NCBI GenBank assembly: GCA_964020085.1
Contig: OZ026600.1
Coordinates: 11,691,348 to 11,755,347, forward strand
DNA length: 64,000 bases
Direction of reading: 5' to 3'
From: Micromussa lordhowensis
Taxonomy: Eukaryota > Cnidaria > Anthozoa > Scleractinia > Lobophylliidae
Positions 11,609 to 25,200 of this stretch are shown here, piece by piece. Both the position numbers and the translations under genes were made by a program. Within the stretch, counting starts at the first letter, position 1, and each line of letters begins with the position of its first letter. The notes beneath the pieces are model-generated. The model did no database searches. It was not told the origin of the DNA and saw nothing but the letters and a program-made list of their open reading frames with translations.

Positions 11609-13520
11609 TTTGCTGCAAACCGCGGCTCCAAAAGTGCCCGTAGAGCCGAGTAATGACAAATTTGCCAAGGACACCTAAATCGGCCATTTTCTGAGATTTT
11701 GCCAAGGGAGGACCAAGGGAAAATGCTCAAAAAAGTAGGCCGACTATAGGGGCTTCAAAAACACCCTGGCGCAAATTGCATCATCTCCTAATTGGTATGC
11801 GCTTGAAGTGCAATCATAGGAGAACATTTTGCTGCAAACCGCGGCTCCAAAACTGCCGTAGAGCTGAGTGATGAAAAATTTGCCAAGGACACCTAAATCG
11901 GCCATTTTCTGAGATTTTGCCAAGGGAGGACCAAGGGAAAATGCTCAAAAAAGTAGGCCGACTATAGGGGCTTCAAAAACACCCTGGCGCAAATTGCATC
12001 ATCTCCTAATTGGTATGCGCTTGAAGTGCAATCATAGGAGAAAATTTTGCTGCAAACCGCGGCTCCAAAACTGCCCGTAGAGCTGAGTGATGAAAAATTT
12101 GCCAAGGACACCTAAATCGGCCATTTTCTGAGATTTTGCCAAAGGAGGACCAAGGGAAAATGCTCAAAAAAGTAGGCCGACTATAGGGGCCTCAAAAACA
12201 CCCTGGCGCAAATTGCATCATCTCCTAATTGGTATGCGCTTGAAGTGCAATCATAGGAGAACATTTTGCTGCAAACCGCGGCTCCAAAAGTGCCCGTAGA
12301 GCCGAGTTATGACAAATTTGCCAAGGACACCTAAATCGGCCATTTTCTGAGATTTTGCCAAGGGGGGACCAAGGGAAACTGCTCAAAAAAGAAGGCCGAC
12401 TATAGGGGCTTCAAAAACACCCTGGCGCAAATTGCATCATCTCCTAATTGGTATGCGCTTGAAGTGCAATCATAGGAGAACATTTTGCTGCAAACCGCGG
12501 CTCCAAAACTGCCGTAGAGCTGAGTGATGAAAAACTTGCCAAGGACACCTAAATCGGCCATTTTCTGAGATTTTGCCAAGGGAGGACCAAGGGAAAATGC
12601 TCAAAAAAGTAGGCCGACTATAGGGGCTTCAAAAACACCCTGGCGCAAATTGCATCATCTCGTAATTGGTATGCGCTTGAAGTGCAATCATAGGAGAACA
12701 TTTTGCTGCAAACCGCGGCTCCAAAACTGCCCGTAGAGCTGAGTGATGAAACATTTGCCAAGGACACCTAAATCGGCCATTTTCTGAGATTTTGCCAAAG
12801 GAGGACCAAGGGAAAATGCTCAAAAAAGTAGGCCGACTATAGGGGCCTCAAAAACACCCTGTCGCAAATTGCATCATCTCCTAATTGGTATGCGCTTGAA
12901 GTGCAATCATAGGAGAACATTTTGCTGCAAACCGTGGCTCCAAAAGTGCCCGTAGAGCCGAGTTATGACAAATTTGCCAAGGACACCTAAATCGGCCATT
13001 TTCTGAGATTTTGCCAAGGGGGGACCAAGGGAAACTGCTCAAAAAAGAAGGCCGAATATAGGGGCTTCAAAAACACCCTGGCGCAAATTGCATCATCTCC
13101 TAATTGGTATGCGCTTGAAGTGCAATCATAGGAGAACATTTTGCTGCAATCGGCGGCTTTAAAAGTGCCCGTAGAGCCGAGTAATGACAAATTTGCCAAG
13201 GACACCTAAATCGGCCATTTTCTGAGATTTTGCCAAGGGAGGACCAAGGGAAAATGCTCAAAAAAGTAGGCCGACTATAGGGGCTTCAAAAACACCCTGG
13301 CGCAAATTGCATCATCTCGTAATTGGTATGCGCTTGAAGTGCAATCATAGGAGAACATTTTGCTGCAAACCGCGGCTCCAAAACTGCCCGTAGACCTGAG
13401 TGATGAAAAATTTGCCAAGGACACCTAAATCGGCCATTTTTTGAGATTTTGCCAAGGGAGGACCAAGGGAAAATGCTCAAAAAAGTAGGCCGACTATAGG
13501 GGCTTCAAAAACACCCTGGC
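11609..13520. repeat. 1969-bp tandem duplication, copy B
   Basis: Second copy of the nine-monomer unit directly abutting the first. The match ends near 13520, where CGCAAAATTGC and AATTGATATG mark the change to the next domain. Loss of similarity near the end of the unit may reflect a later exchange. Confidence 0.84.
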
Positions 13521-15686
13521 GCAAAATTGCATCATCTCCTAATTGATATGCGCTTGAAGTGCAATCATAGGAGAACATTTTGCTGCAAACCGCGGCTCCA
13601 AAAGTGCTCGTAGAGTCGAGTTATGACAAATTTGCCAAGGACTCCTAAATCGGCCATTTTCTGAGATTTTGCCAAGGGGGGACCAAGGAAAAATGCTTAA
13701 AAAAGTAGGCCGACTATAGGGGCCTCAAAAACACCCTGGCGCAAATTGCATCATCTCTTAATTGGTATGCGCTTGAAGTGCAATCATAGGAGAACATTTT
13801 GCTGCAAACCGCGGCTCCAAAAGTGCCCGTAGAGCCGAGTTATGACAAATTTGCCAAGGACACCTAAATCGGCCATTTTCTGAGATTTTGCCAAGGGGGG
13901 ACCAAGGAAAAATGCTTAAAAAAGTAGGCCGACTATAGGGGCCTCAAAAACACCCTGGCGCAAATTGCATCATCTCCTAATTGGTATGCGCTTGAAGTGC
14001 AATCATAGGAGAACATTTTGCTGCAAACCGCGGCTCCAAAAGTGCCCGTAGAGCCGAGTTATGACAAATTTGCCAAGGACACCTAAATCGGCCATTTTCT
14101 AAGATTTTGCCAAGGGGGGACCAAGGAAAAATGCTTAAAAAAGTAGGCCGACTATAGGGGCCTCAAAAACACCCTGGCGCAAATTGCATCATCTCTTAAT
14201 TGGTATGCGCTTGAAGTGCAATCATAGGAGAACATTTTGCTGCAAACCGCGGCTCCAAAAGTGCCCGTAGAGCCGAGTTATGACAAATTTGCCAAGGACT
14301 CCTAAATCGGCCATTTTCTGAGATTTTGCCAAGGGGGGACCAAGGGAAACTGCTCAAAAAAGAAGGCCGACTATAGGGGCTTCAAAAACACCCTGGCGCA
14401 AATTGCATCATCTCCTAATTGGTATGCGCTTGAAGTGCAATCATAGGAGAACATTTTGCTGCAAACCGCGGCTCCAAAAGTGCCCGTAGAGCGGAGTTAT
14501 GACAAATTTGCCAAGGACACCTAAATCGGCCATTTTCTGAGATTTTGCTAAGGGGGGACCAAGGAAAAATGCTCCAAAAAGTAGGCCGACTATAGGGGCT
14601 TCAAAAACACCCTGGCGCAAATTGCATCATCTCCTAATTGGTATGCGCTTGAAGTGCAATCATAGGAGAACATTTTGCTGCAAACCGCGGCTCCAAAAGT
14701 GCTCGTAGAGTCGAGTTATGACAAATTTGCCAAGGACACCTAAATCGGCCATTTTCTGAGATTTTGCCAAGGGGGGACCAAGGGAAAATGTTAAAAAAAG
14801 TAGGCCGACTATAGGGGCCTCGAAAACACCGTGGCGGAAATTGCATCATCTCCTAATTGGTATGCGCTTGAAGTGCAATCATAGGAGAACATTTTGCTGC
14901 AAACCGCGGCTCCAAAAGTGCCCGTAGAGCCGAGTTATGTCAAATTTACCAAGGACACCCAAATCGGCCATTTTCTTAGATTTTACCAAGGGGGGACCCA
15001 GGGAAAATGCTCAAAAAAGTAGGCCGACTGTAGGGGCTTCAAAAACACCCTGGCGCAAATTGCATCATCTCCTTAATGGTATGCGCTTGAAGTGCAATCA
15101 TAGGAGAACATTTTGCTGCAAACCGCGGCTCCAAAAGTGCCCGTAGAGCCGAGTTATGACAAATTTGCCAAGGACACCTAAATCGGCCATTTTCTGAGAT
15201 TTTGCCAAGGGGGGACCAAGGGAAAATGCTCAAAAAAGTAGGCCGACTATAGGGGCTTCAAAAACACCCTGGCGCAAATTGCATCATCTCCTAATTGGTA
15301 TGCGCTTGAAGTGCAATCATAGGAGAACATTTTGCTGCAAACCGCGGCTCCAAAAGTGCCCGTAGAGCCGAGTAATGACAAATTTGCCAACGACACCTAA
15401 ATCGGCCATTTTCTGCGATTTTGCCAAGGGAGGACCAAGGGAAAATGCTCAAAAAAGTAGGCCGACTATAGGGGCTTCAAAAACACCCTGGCGCAAATTG
15501 CATCATCTCGTAATTGGTATGCGCTTGAAGTGCAATTATAGGAGAACATTTTGCTGGAAACCGCGGCTCCAAAAATGCCCGTAGAGCTGAGTGATGAAAA
15601 ATTTGCCAAGGACACCTAAATTGGCCATTTTCTGAGATTTTGCCAAGTGGGGACCATGGGAAAATGCTCCAAAAAGTAGGCCGACT
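13521..15686. repeat. Satellite domain 3 (GGAAAAATGCTTAAAAAAG run)
   Basis: Three successive monomers at about 13690, 13909 and 14128 share GGAAAAATGCTTAAAAAAG and GGGGCCTCAAAAAC, a local homogenisation of one variant. Monomers from about 14340 onward return to mixed types, some with TTCTTAGATTTT, which removes a TGA stop and opens plus-strand frames of about 69 codons. The border with the next domain is where the 6577-bp match begins. Confidence 0.7.
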
Positions 15687-18600
15687 ATAGGGGCTTCATA
15701 AACACCCTGGCGCAAATTGCATCATCTCCTAATTGGTATGCGCTTGAAGTGCAATCATAGGAGAACATTTTGCTGCAAACTGCGGCTCAAAAAGTGCCCG
15801 TAGAGCCGAGTTATGACAAATTTGCCAAGGACACCTAGATCGGCCATTTTCTGAGATTTTGCCAAGGGGGGACCAAGGGAAAATGCTCAAAAAAGTAGGC
15901 CGACTATAGGGGCTTCAAAAACACCCTGGCGCAAATTGCATCATCTCCTAATTGGTATGCGCTTGAAGTGCAATCATAGGAGAACATTTTGCTGCAAACC
16001 GCGGCTCCAAAAGTGCCCGTAGAGCCGAGTTATGACAAATGTGCCAAGGACACCTAAATCGGCCATTTTCTTAGATTTTGCCAAGCGGGGACCCAGGGAA
16101 AATGCTCAAAAAAGTAGGCCGACTGTAGGGGCTTCAAAAACACCCTGGCGAAAATTGCATCATCTCCTAATTGGTATGCGCTTGAAGTGCAATCATAGGA
16201 GAACATTTTGCTGCAAACCGCGGCTCCAAAAGTGCCCGTAGAGCCGAGTAATGACAAATTTGCCAAGGACACCTAAATCGGCCATTTTCTGAGATTTTGC
16301 CAAGGGGGGACCAAGGGAAACTGATCAAAAAAGTAGGCCGACTATAGGGGCTTCAAAAACACCCTGGCGCAAATTGCATCATCTCCTAATTGGTATGCGC
16401 TTGAAGTGCAATCATAGGAAAACATTTTGCTGCAAACCGCGGCTCCAAAAGTGCCCGTAGAGCCGAGTAATGACAAATTTGCCAAGGACACCTAAATTGG
16501 CCATTTTCTGAGATTTGGCCAAGTGGGGACCATGGGAAAATGCTCCAAAAAGTAGGCCGACTATAGGGGCTTCATAAACACCCTGGCGCAAATTGCATTA
16601 TCTCCTAATTGGTATGCGCTTGAAGTGCAATCATAGGAGAACATTTTGCTGCAAACTGCGGCTCAAAAAGTGCCCTTAGAGCCGAGTTATGACAAATTTT
16701 CCAAAGACACCTAAATCGGCCATTTTCAGAGATTTTGCCAAGGGGGGACCCAAGGGAAAATGCTCAAAAAAGTAGGCCGACTATAGGGGCCTCAAAAACA
16801 CCCTGGCGCAAAATTGCATCACCTCCTAATTGGTATGCGCTTGAAGTGCAATCATAGGAGAACATTTTGCTGCAATCCGCGGCTCCAAAAGTGCTCGTAG
16901 AGCCGAGTAATGACAAATTTGCCAAGGACACCTAAATCGGCCATTTTCTGAGATTTTGCCAAGGGGGGACCAAGGAAAAATGCTCAAAAAAGAAGGCCGA
17001 CTATAGGGGCCTCAAAAACACCCTGGCGCAAATTGCATCATCTCCTAATTGGTATGCGCTTGAAGTGCAATCATAGGAGAACATTTTGCTGCAAACCGCG
17101 GCTCCAAAAGTGCCCGTAGAGCCGAGTTATGACAAATTTGCCAAGGACACCTAAATCGACCATTTTCTGAGACTTTGCCAAGGGGGGACCCAGGGAAAAT
17201 GCTCAAAAAAGTAGGCCGACTATAGGGGCTTCGAAAACACCCTGGCGCAAATTACATCATCTCCTAATTGGTATGCGCTTGAAGTGCAATCATAGGAGAA
17301 CATTTTGCTGGAAACCGCGGCTCCAAAAGTGCCCGTAGAGCCGAGTTATGACAAATTTGCCAAGGACACCTAAATCGGCCATTTTCTGAGATTTTGCCAA
17401 GGGGGGACCAAGGGAAAATGCTCCAAAAAGTAGGCCGACTATAGGGGCTTCAAAAACACCCTGGCGCAAATTGCATCATCTCCTAATTGGTATGCGCTTG
17501 AAGTGCAATCATAGGAGAACATTTTGCTGCAAACCGCGGCTCCAAAAATGCCCGTAGAGCTGAGTGATGAAAAATTTGCCAAGGACACGTAAATCGGCCA
17601 TTTTCTGAGATTTTGCCAAGTGGGGACCATGGGAAAATGCTCCAAAAAGTAGGCCGACTATAGGGGCTTCGAAAACACCCTGGCGGAAATTACATCATCT
17701 CCTAATTGGTATGCGCTTGAAGTGCAATCATAGGAGAACATGTTGCTGCAAACCGCGGCTCCAAAAATGCCCGTAGAGTCGAGTTATGACAAATTTGCCA
17801 AGGACACGTAAATCGGCCATTTTCTGAGATTTTGCCAAGTGGGGACCATGGGAAAATGCTCCAAAAAGTAGGCCGACTATAGGGGCTTCAAAAACACCCT
17901 GGCGGAAATTACATCATCTCCTAATTGGTATGCGCTTGAAGTGGAATCATTGGAGAACATTTTGCTGCAAACCGCGGCTCCAAAAGTGCTCCTAGAGTCG
18001 AGTTATGACAAATTTGCCAAGGACACCTATATCGGCCATTTTCTGAGATTTTGCCAAGGGGGGACCAAGAGAAAATGTTAAAAAAAGTAGGCCGACTATA
18101 GGGGCCTCAAAGACACCCTGGCGCAAACTGCATCATCTCCTAATTGGTATGCGCTTGAAGTGCAATCATAGGAGAACATTTTGCTGCAAAGCGCGGCTCC
18201 AAAAGGGCCCGTAGAGCCGAGTTATGACAAATTTACCAAGGACACCCAAATCGGCCATTTTCTTAGATTTTACCAAGGGGGGACCCAGCGAAAATGCTCA
18301 AAAAAGTAGGCCGACTGTAGGGGCTTCAAAAACACCCTGTCGCAAATTGCATCATCTCCTTATTGGTATGCGCTTGAAGTGCAATCATAGGAGAACATTT
18401 TGCTGCAAACCGCGGCTCCAAAAGTGCCCGTAGAGCCGAGTTATGACAAATTTGCCAAGGACACCTAAATCGGCCATTTTCTGAGAATTTGCCAAGGGGG
18501 GACCAAAAGAAAATGCTCAAAAAAGTAGGCCGACTATAGGGGCCTCAAAAACACCCTGGCGCAAAATTGCATCATCTCCTAATTGGTATGCGCTTGAAGT

Positions 18601-21600
18601 GCAATCATAGGAGAACATTTTGCTGCAAACCGCGGCTCCAAAAGGGCTCGTAGAGCCGAGTTATGACAAATTTGCCAAGGACACCTAGATCGGCCATTTT
18701 CTGAGATTTTGCCAAGGGCGGACCAAGGGAAAATGCTCAAAAAAGTAGGCCGAATATAAGGGCTTCAAAAAACCCCTGGCGCAAATTGCATCATCTCCTA
18801 ATTGGTATGCGCTTGAACTGCAATCATAAGAGAACATTTTGCTGCAAACCGCGGCTCCAAAAGTGCCCGTAGAGCCGAGTTATGACAAATTTGCCAAGGA
18901 CACCTAAATCGGCCATTTTCTTAGATTTTGCCAAGGGGGGACCCAGGGAAAATGCTCAAAAAAGTAGGCCGACTGTAAGGGCTTCAAAAACACCCTGGCG
19001 CAAATTGCATCATGTCCTAATTGGTATGCGCTTGAAGTGCAGTCATAGGAGAACATTTTGCTGCAAACCGCGGCTCCAAAAATGCCCGTAGAGCCGAGTA
19101 ATGACAAATTTGCCAAGGACACCTAAATCGGCAATTTTCTGAGATTTTGCCAAGGGGGGACCAAGGGAAACTGCTCAAAAAAGAAGGCCGACTATAGGGG
19201 CTTCAAAAACACCCTGGCGCAAATTGCATCATCTCCTAATTGGTATGCGCTTGAAGTGCAATCAAAGGAGAACATTTTGCTGCAAAACGTGGCTCCAAAA
19301 GTGCCCGTAGAGCCGAGTAATGACAAATTTGCCAAGGACACCTAAATCGGTCATTTTCTGAGATTTTGCCAAGGGAGGACCAAGGGAAAATGCTCAAAAA
19401 AGTAGGCCGACTATAGGGGCTTCAAAAACACCCTGGCGCAAATTGCATCATCACGTAATTGGTATGCTCTTGAAGTGCAATCATAGGAGAACATTTTGCT
19501 GCAAACCGCGGCTCCAAAAATGCCCGTAGAGCTGAGTGATGAAAAATTTGCCAAGGACACCTAAATTGGCCATTTTCTGAGATTTTGCCAAGTGGGGACC
19601 ATGGGAAAATGCTCCTAAAAGTAGGCCGACTATAGGGGCTTCATAAACACCCTAGCGCAAATTGCATCATCTCCTAATTGGTATGCGCTTAAAGTGCAAT
19701 CATAGGAGAACATTTTGCTGCAAACTGCGGCTCAAAAAGTGCCCGTAGAGCCGAGTTATGACAAATTTGCAAAGGACACCTAAATCGGCCATTTTCAGAG
19801 ATTTTGCCAAGGGGGGAACCAACGGAAAATGCTCAAAAAAGTAGGCCGACTATAGGGGCCTCAAAAATACCCTGGCGCAAAATTGCATCATCTCCTAATT
19901 GGTATGCGCTTGAAGTGCAATCATAGGAGAACATTTTGCTGCAAACCGCGGCTCCAAAAGTGCCCGTAGAGCGGAGTTATGACAAATTTGCCAAGGACAC
20001 CTAAATCGGCCATTTTCTGAGATTTTGCCAAGGGTGGACCAAGGGAAACTGCTCAAAAAAGAAGGCCGACTATAGGGGCTTCAAAAACACCCTGGCGCAA
20101 ATTGCATCATCTCCTAATTGGTATGCGCTTGAAGTGCAATCATAGGAGAACATTTTGCTGCAAACCGTGGCTCCAAAAGTGCCCGTAGAGCCGAGTAATG
20201 ACAAATTTGCCAAGGACACCTAAATCGGTCATTTTCTGAGATTTTGCCAAGGGAGGACCAAGGAAAAATGCTCAAAAAAGTAGGCCGACTATAGGGGCTT
20301 CAAAAACACCCTGGCGCAAATTGCATCATCACGTAATTGGTATGCGCTTGAAGTGCAATCATAGGAGAACATTTTGCTGCAAACCGCGGCTCCAAAAATG
20401 CCCGTAGAGCTGAGTGATGAAAAATTTGCCAAGGACACCTAAATTGGCCATTTTCTGAGATTTTGCCAAGTGGGGACCATGGGAAAATGCTCCTAAAAGT
20501 AGGCCGACTATAGGGGCTTCATAAACACCCTGGCGCAAATTGCATCATCTCCTAATTGGTATGCGCTTAAAGTGCAATCATAGGAGAACATTTTGCTGCA
20601 AACTGCGGCTCAAAAAGTGCCCGTGGAGCCGAGTTATGACAAATTTGCCAAGGACACCTAAATCGGCCATTTTCAGAGATTTTGCCAAGGGGGGAACCAA
20701 CGGAAAATGCTCAAAAAAGTAGGCCGACTATAGGGGCCTCAAAAATACCCTGGCGCAAAATTGCATCATCTCCTAATTGGTATGCGCTTGAAGTGCGATC
20801 ATAGGAGAACATTTTGCTGCAAACCGCGGCTCCAAAAGTGCCCGTAGAGCGGAGTTATGACAAATTTGCCAAGGACACCTAAATCGACCATTTTCTGAGA
20901 TTTTGCCAAGGGGGGACCCAGGGAAAATACTCCAAAAAGTAGGCCGACTGTAGGGGCTTCAAAAATACCCTGGCGCAAATTGCATCATCTTCTTATTGGT
21001 ATGCGCTTAAAGTGCAATCATAGGAGAACATTTTGCTGCAAACCGCGGCTCCAAAAGTGCCCGTAGAGCCGAGTTATGACAAATTTGCCAAGGACACCTA
21101 AATGGGCCATTTTCTGAGATTTTGCCAAAGGGGGACCAAGGGAAACTGCTCAAAAAAGAAGGCCGACTAAAGGGGCTTCAAAAACACCCTGGCGCAAATT
21201 GCATCATCTCCTAATTGGTATGCGCTTGAAGTGCAATCATAGGAGAACATTTTGCTGCAAACCGCGGCTCCAAAAGTGCCCGTAGAGCCGAGTTATGACA
21301 AATTTGCCAAAGACACCTAAATCGGCCATTTTCTCAGATTTTGCCAAGGGGGGACCAAGGGAAAATGCTCAAAAAAGTAGGCCGACTATAGGGGCCTCAA
21401 AAACACCCTCACGCAAATTGCATCATCTCCTAATTGGTATGCGCTTGAAGTGCAATCATAGGAGAACATTTTGCTGCAAACCGCGGCTCCAAAAGTGCCC
21501 GTAGAGCCGAGTTATGACAAATTTGCCAAGGACACCTTAATCGACCATTTTCTGAGATTTTGCCAAGGGGGGACCCAGGGAAAATGCTCAAAAAAGTAGG

Positions 21601-22263
21601 CCGACTGTAGGGGCTTCAAAAATGCCCTGGCGCAAATTGCATCACCTTCCTATTGGTATGCGCTTGAAGTGCAATCATAGGAGAACATTTTGCTGCAAAC
21701 CGCGGCTCCAAAAGTGCCCGTAGAGCCGAGTTATGACAAATTTGCCAAGGACACCTAAATCGGCCATTTTCTGAGATTTTGCCAAGTGGGGACCAAGGAA
21801 AACTGCTCAAAAAAGAAGGCCGATTATAGGGGCTTCAAAAACACCCTCGCGCAAATTACATCATCTTCTAATTAGTATGCGCTTGAAGTGCAATCATAGG
21901 AGAACATTTTGCTGCAAACCGCGGCTCCAAAAGTGCCCGTGGAGCCGAGTTATGACAAATTTGCCAAGGACACCTAAATCGGCCATTTTCTGAGATTTTG
22001 CCAAGGGAGGACCAAGGGAAAATGCTCAAAAAAGTAGGCCGACTATAGGGGCTTCAAAAACACCCTGGCGCAAATTGAATCATCTCCTAATTTGTATGCG
22101 CTTGAAGTGCAATCATAGGAGAACGTTTTGCTGCAAACCGCGGCTCCAAAAGTTCCCGTAGAACTGAGTGATGACAAATTTGCCAAGGACACCTAAATCG
22201 GCCATTTTCTTAGATTTTGCCAAGTGGGGACCATGGGAAAATGCTCCAGGAAGTAGGCCGACC
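15687..22263. repeat. 6577-bp (30-monomer) tandem duplication, copy A
   Basis: Every position I compared has its partner exactly 6577 bp downstream: for example, the frames at 16032, 17439, 18224, 18882, 20540, 21295 and 21616 recur at 22609, 24016, 24801, 25459, 27117, 27872 and 28193. Thirty monomers with a few one-base insertions account for the length. I saw only two differences: GTGCTCCTAGAG near 17987 against GTGCTCGTAGAG, and AAGTGCGATC near 20791 against AAGTGCAATC. Before about 15687 the match breaks (CTCCAAAAAGTAGG against CTCCAGGAAGTAGG near 22250), which sets the left limit. The near identity implies a very recent event or an assembly duplication. Confidence 0.92.
19165..20920. 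repeat. Nested 878-bp (4-monomer) duplication in copy A
   Basis: Within the 6577-bp unit, four monomers are repeated at an offset of 878 bp. Shared markers are CGGTCATTTTC (19348 and 20226), CTCCTAAAAGTAGG (about 19612 and 20490) and GGGGGGAACCAACGG (about 19811 and 20689). The two extra bases over 876 come from one-base insertions such as GCAAAATTGC and GGGAACC. The same nested pair is present in copy B, so it predates the 6577-bp duplication. Confidence 0.85.
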
Positions 22264-25200
22264 ATAGGGGCTTCATAAACACCCTGGCGCAAATTGCATC
22301 ATCTCCTAATTGGTATGCGCTTGAAGTGCAATCATAGGAGAACATTTTGCTGCAAACTGCGGCTCAAAAAGTGCCCGTAGAGCCGAGTTATGACAAATTT
22401 GCCAAGGACACCTAGATCGGCCATTTTCTGAGATTTTGCCAAGGGGGGACCAAGGGAAAATGCTCAAAAAAGTAGGCCGACTATAGGGGCTTCAAAAACA
22501 CCCTGGCGCAAATTGCATCATCTCCTAATTGGTATGCGCTTGAAGTGCAATCATAGGAGAACATTTTGCTGCAAACCGCGGCTCCAAAAGTGCCCGTAGA
22601 GCCGAGTTATGACAAATGTGCCAAGGACACCTAAATCGGCCATTTTCTTAGATTTTGCCAAGCGGGGACCCAGGGAAAATGCTCAAAAAAGTAGGCCGAC
22701 TGTAGGGGCTTCAAAAACACCCTGGCGAAAATTGCATCATCTCCTAATTGGTATGCGCTTGAAGTGCAATCATAGGAGAACATTTTGCTGCAAACCGCGG
22801 CTCCAAAAGTGCCCGTAGAGCCGAGTAATGACAAATTTGCCAAGGACACCTAAATCGGCCATTTTCTGAGATTTTGCCAAGGGGGGACCAAGGGAAACTG
22901 ATCAAAAAAGTAGGCCGACTATAGGGGCTTCAAAAACACCCTGGCGCAAATTGCATCATCTCCTAATTGGTATGCGCTTGAAGTGCAATCATAGGAAAAC
23001 ATTTTGCTGCAAACCGCGGCTCCAAAAGTGCCCGTAGAGCCGAGTAATGACAAATTTGCCAAGGACACCTAAATTGGCCATTTTCTGAGATTTGGCCAAG
23101 TGGGGACCATGGGAAAATGCTCCAAAAAGTAGGCCGACTATAGGGGCTTCATAAACACCCTGGCGCAAATTGCATTATCTCCTAATTGGTATGCGCTTGA
23201 AGTGCAATCATAGGAGAACATTTTGCTGCAAACTGCGGCTCAAAAAGTGCCCTTAGAGCCGAGTTATGACAAATTTTCCAAAGACACCTAAATCGGCCAT
23301 TTTCAGAGATTTTGCCAAGGGGGGACCCAAGGGAAAATGCTCAAAAAAGTAGGCCGACTATAGGGGCCTCAAAAACACCCTGGCGCAAAATTGCATCACC
23401 TCCTAATTGGTATGCGCTTGAAGTGCAATCATAGGAGAACATTTTGCTGCAATCCGCGGCTCCAAAAGTGCTCGTAGAGCCGAGTAATGACAAATTTGCC
23501 AAGGACACCTAAATCGGCCATTTTCTGAGATTTTGCCAAGGGGGGACCAAGGAAAAATGCTCAAAAAAGAAGGCCGACTATAGGGGCCTCAAAAACACCC
23601 TGGCGCAAATTGCATCATCTCCTAATTGGTATGCGCTTGAAGTGCAATCATAGGAGAACATTTTGCTGCAAACCGCGGCTCCAAAAGTGCCCGTAGAGCC
23701 GAGTTATGACAAATTTGCCAAGGACACCTAAATCGACCATTTTCTGAGACTTTGCCAAGGGGGGACCCAGGGAAAATGCTCAAAAAAGTAGGCCGACTAT
23801 AGGGGCTTCGAAAACACCCTGGCGCAAATTACATCATCTCCTAATTGGTATGCGCTTGAAGTGCAATCATAGGAGAACATTTTGCTGGAAACCGCGGCTC
23901 CAAAAGTGCCCGTAGAGCCGAGTTATGACAAATTTGCCAAGGACACCTAAATCGGCCATTTTCTGAGATTTTGCCAAGGGGGGACCAAGGGAAAATGCTC
24001 CAAAAAGTAGGCCGACTATAGGGGCTTCAAAAACACCCTGGCGCAAATTGCATCATCTCCTAATTGGTATGCGCTTGAAGTGCAATCATAGGAGAACATT
24101 TTGCTGCAAACCGCGGCTCCAAAAATGCCCGTAGAGCTGAGTGATGAAAAATTTGCCAAGGACACGTAAATCGGCCATTTTCTGAGATTTTGCCAAGTGG
24201 GGACCATGGGAAAATGCTCCAAAAAGTAGGCCGACTATAGGGGCTTCGAAAACACCCTGGCGGAAATTACATCATCTCCTAATTGGTATGCGCTTGAAGT
24301 GCAATCATAGGAGAACATGTTGCTGCAAACCGCGGCTCCAAAAATGCCCGTAGAGTCGAGTTATGACAAATTTGCCAAGGACACGTAAATCGGCCATTTT
24401 CTGAGATTTTGCCAAGTGGGGACCATGGGAAAATGCTCCAAAAAGTAGGCCGACTATAGGGGCTTCAAAAACACCCTGGCGGAAATTACATCATCTCCTA
24501 ATTGGTATGCGCTTGAAGTGGAATCATTGGAGAACATTTTGCTGCAAACCGCGGCTCCAAAAGTGCTCGTAGAGTCGAGTTATGACAAATTTGCCAAGGA
24601 CACCTATATCGGCCATTTTCTGAGATTTTGCCAAGGGGGGACCAAGAGAAAATGTTAAAAAAAGTAGGCCGACTATAGGGGCCTCAAAGACACCCTGGCG
24701 CAAACTGCATCATCTCCTAATTGGTATGCGCTTGAAGTGCAATCATAGGAGAACATTTTGCTGCAAAGCGCGGCTCCAAAAGGGCCCGTAGAGCCGAGTT
24801 ATGACAAATTTACCAAGGACACCCAAATCGGCCATTTTCTTAGATTTTACCAAGGGGGGACCCAGCGAAAATGCTCAAAAAAGTAGGCCGACTGTAGGGG
24901 CTTCAAAAACACCCTGTCGCAAATTGCATCATCTCCTTATTGGTATGCGCTTGAAGTGCAATCATAGGAGAACATTTTGCTGCAAACCGCGGCTCCAAAA
25001 GTGCCCGTAGAGCCGAGTTATGACAAATTTGCCAAGGACACCTAAATCGGCCATTTTCTGAGAATTTGCCAAGGGGGGACCAAAAGAAAATGCTCAAAAA
25101 AGTAGGCCGACTATAGGGGCCTCAAAAACACCCTGGCGCAAAATTGCATCATCTCCTAATTGGTATGCGCTTGAAGTGCAATCATAGGAGAACATTTTGC

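Larger units (their letters stand above)
8400..13520. repeat. Satellite domain 2 (GTGATGAAAAA / GGGAGGACC variants)
   Basis: Dominated by alternating monomer types. One has CTGAGTGATGAAAAATTTGCC, often with a one-base deletion giving AACTGCCGTAGAGC (about 8571, 9447, 9886, 10541, 11850, 12510). Another has GGGAAACTGCTCAAAAAAGAAGG. A third has GGGAGGACC in place of the G-run. Most of the domain is a nine-monomer duplication. The one-base deletion shifts frame between two otherwise separate minus-strand open frames and creates the 171-codon frame at 9408-9923, which is not a gene. Confidence 0.8.
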
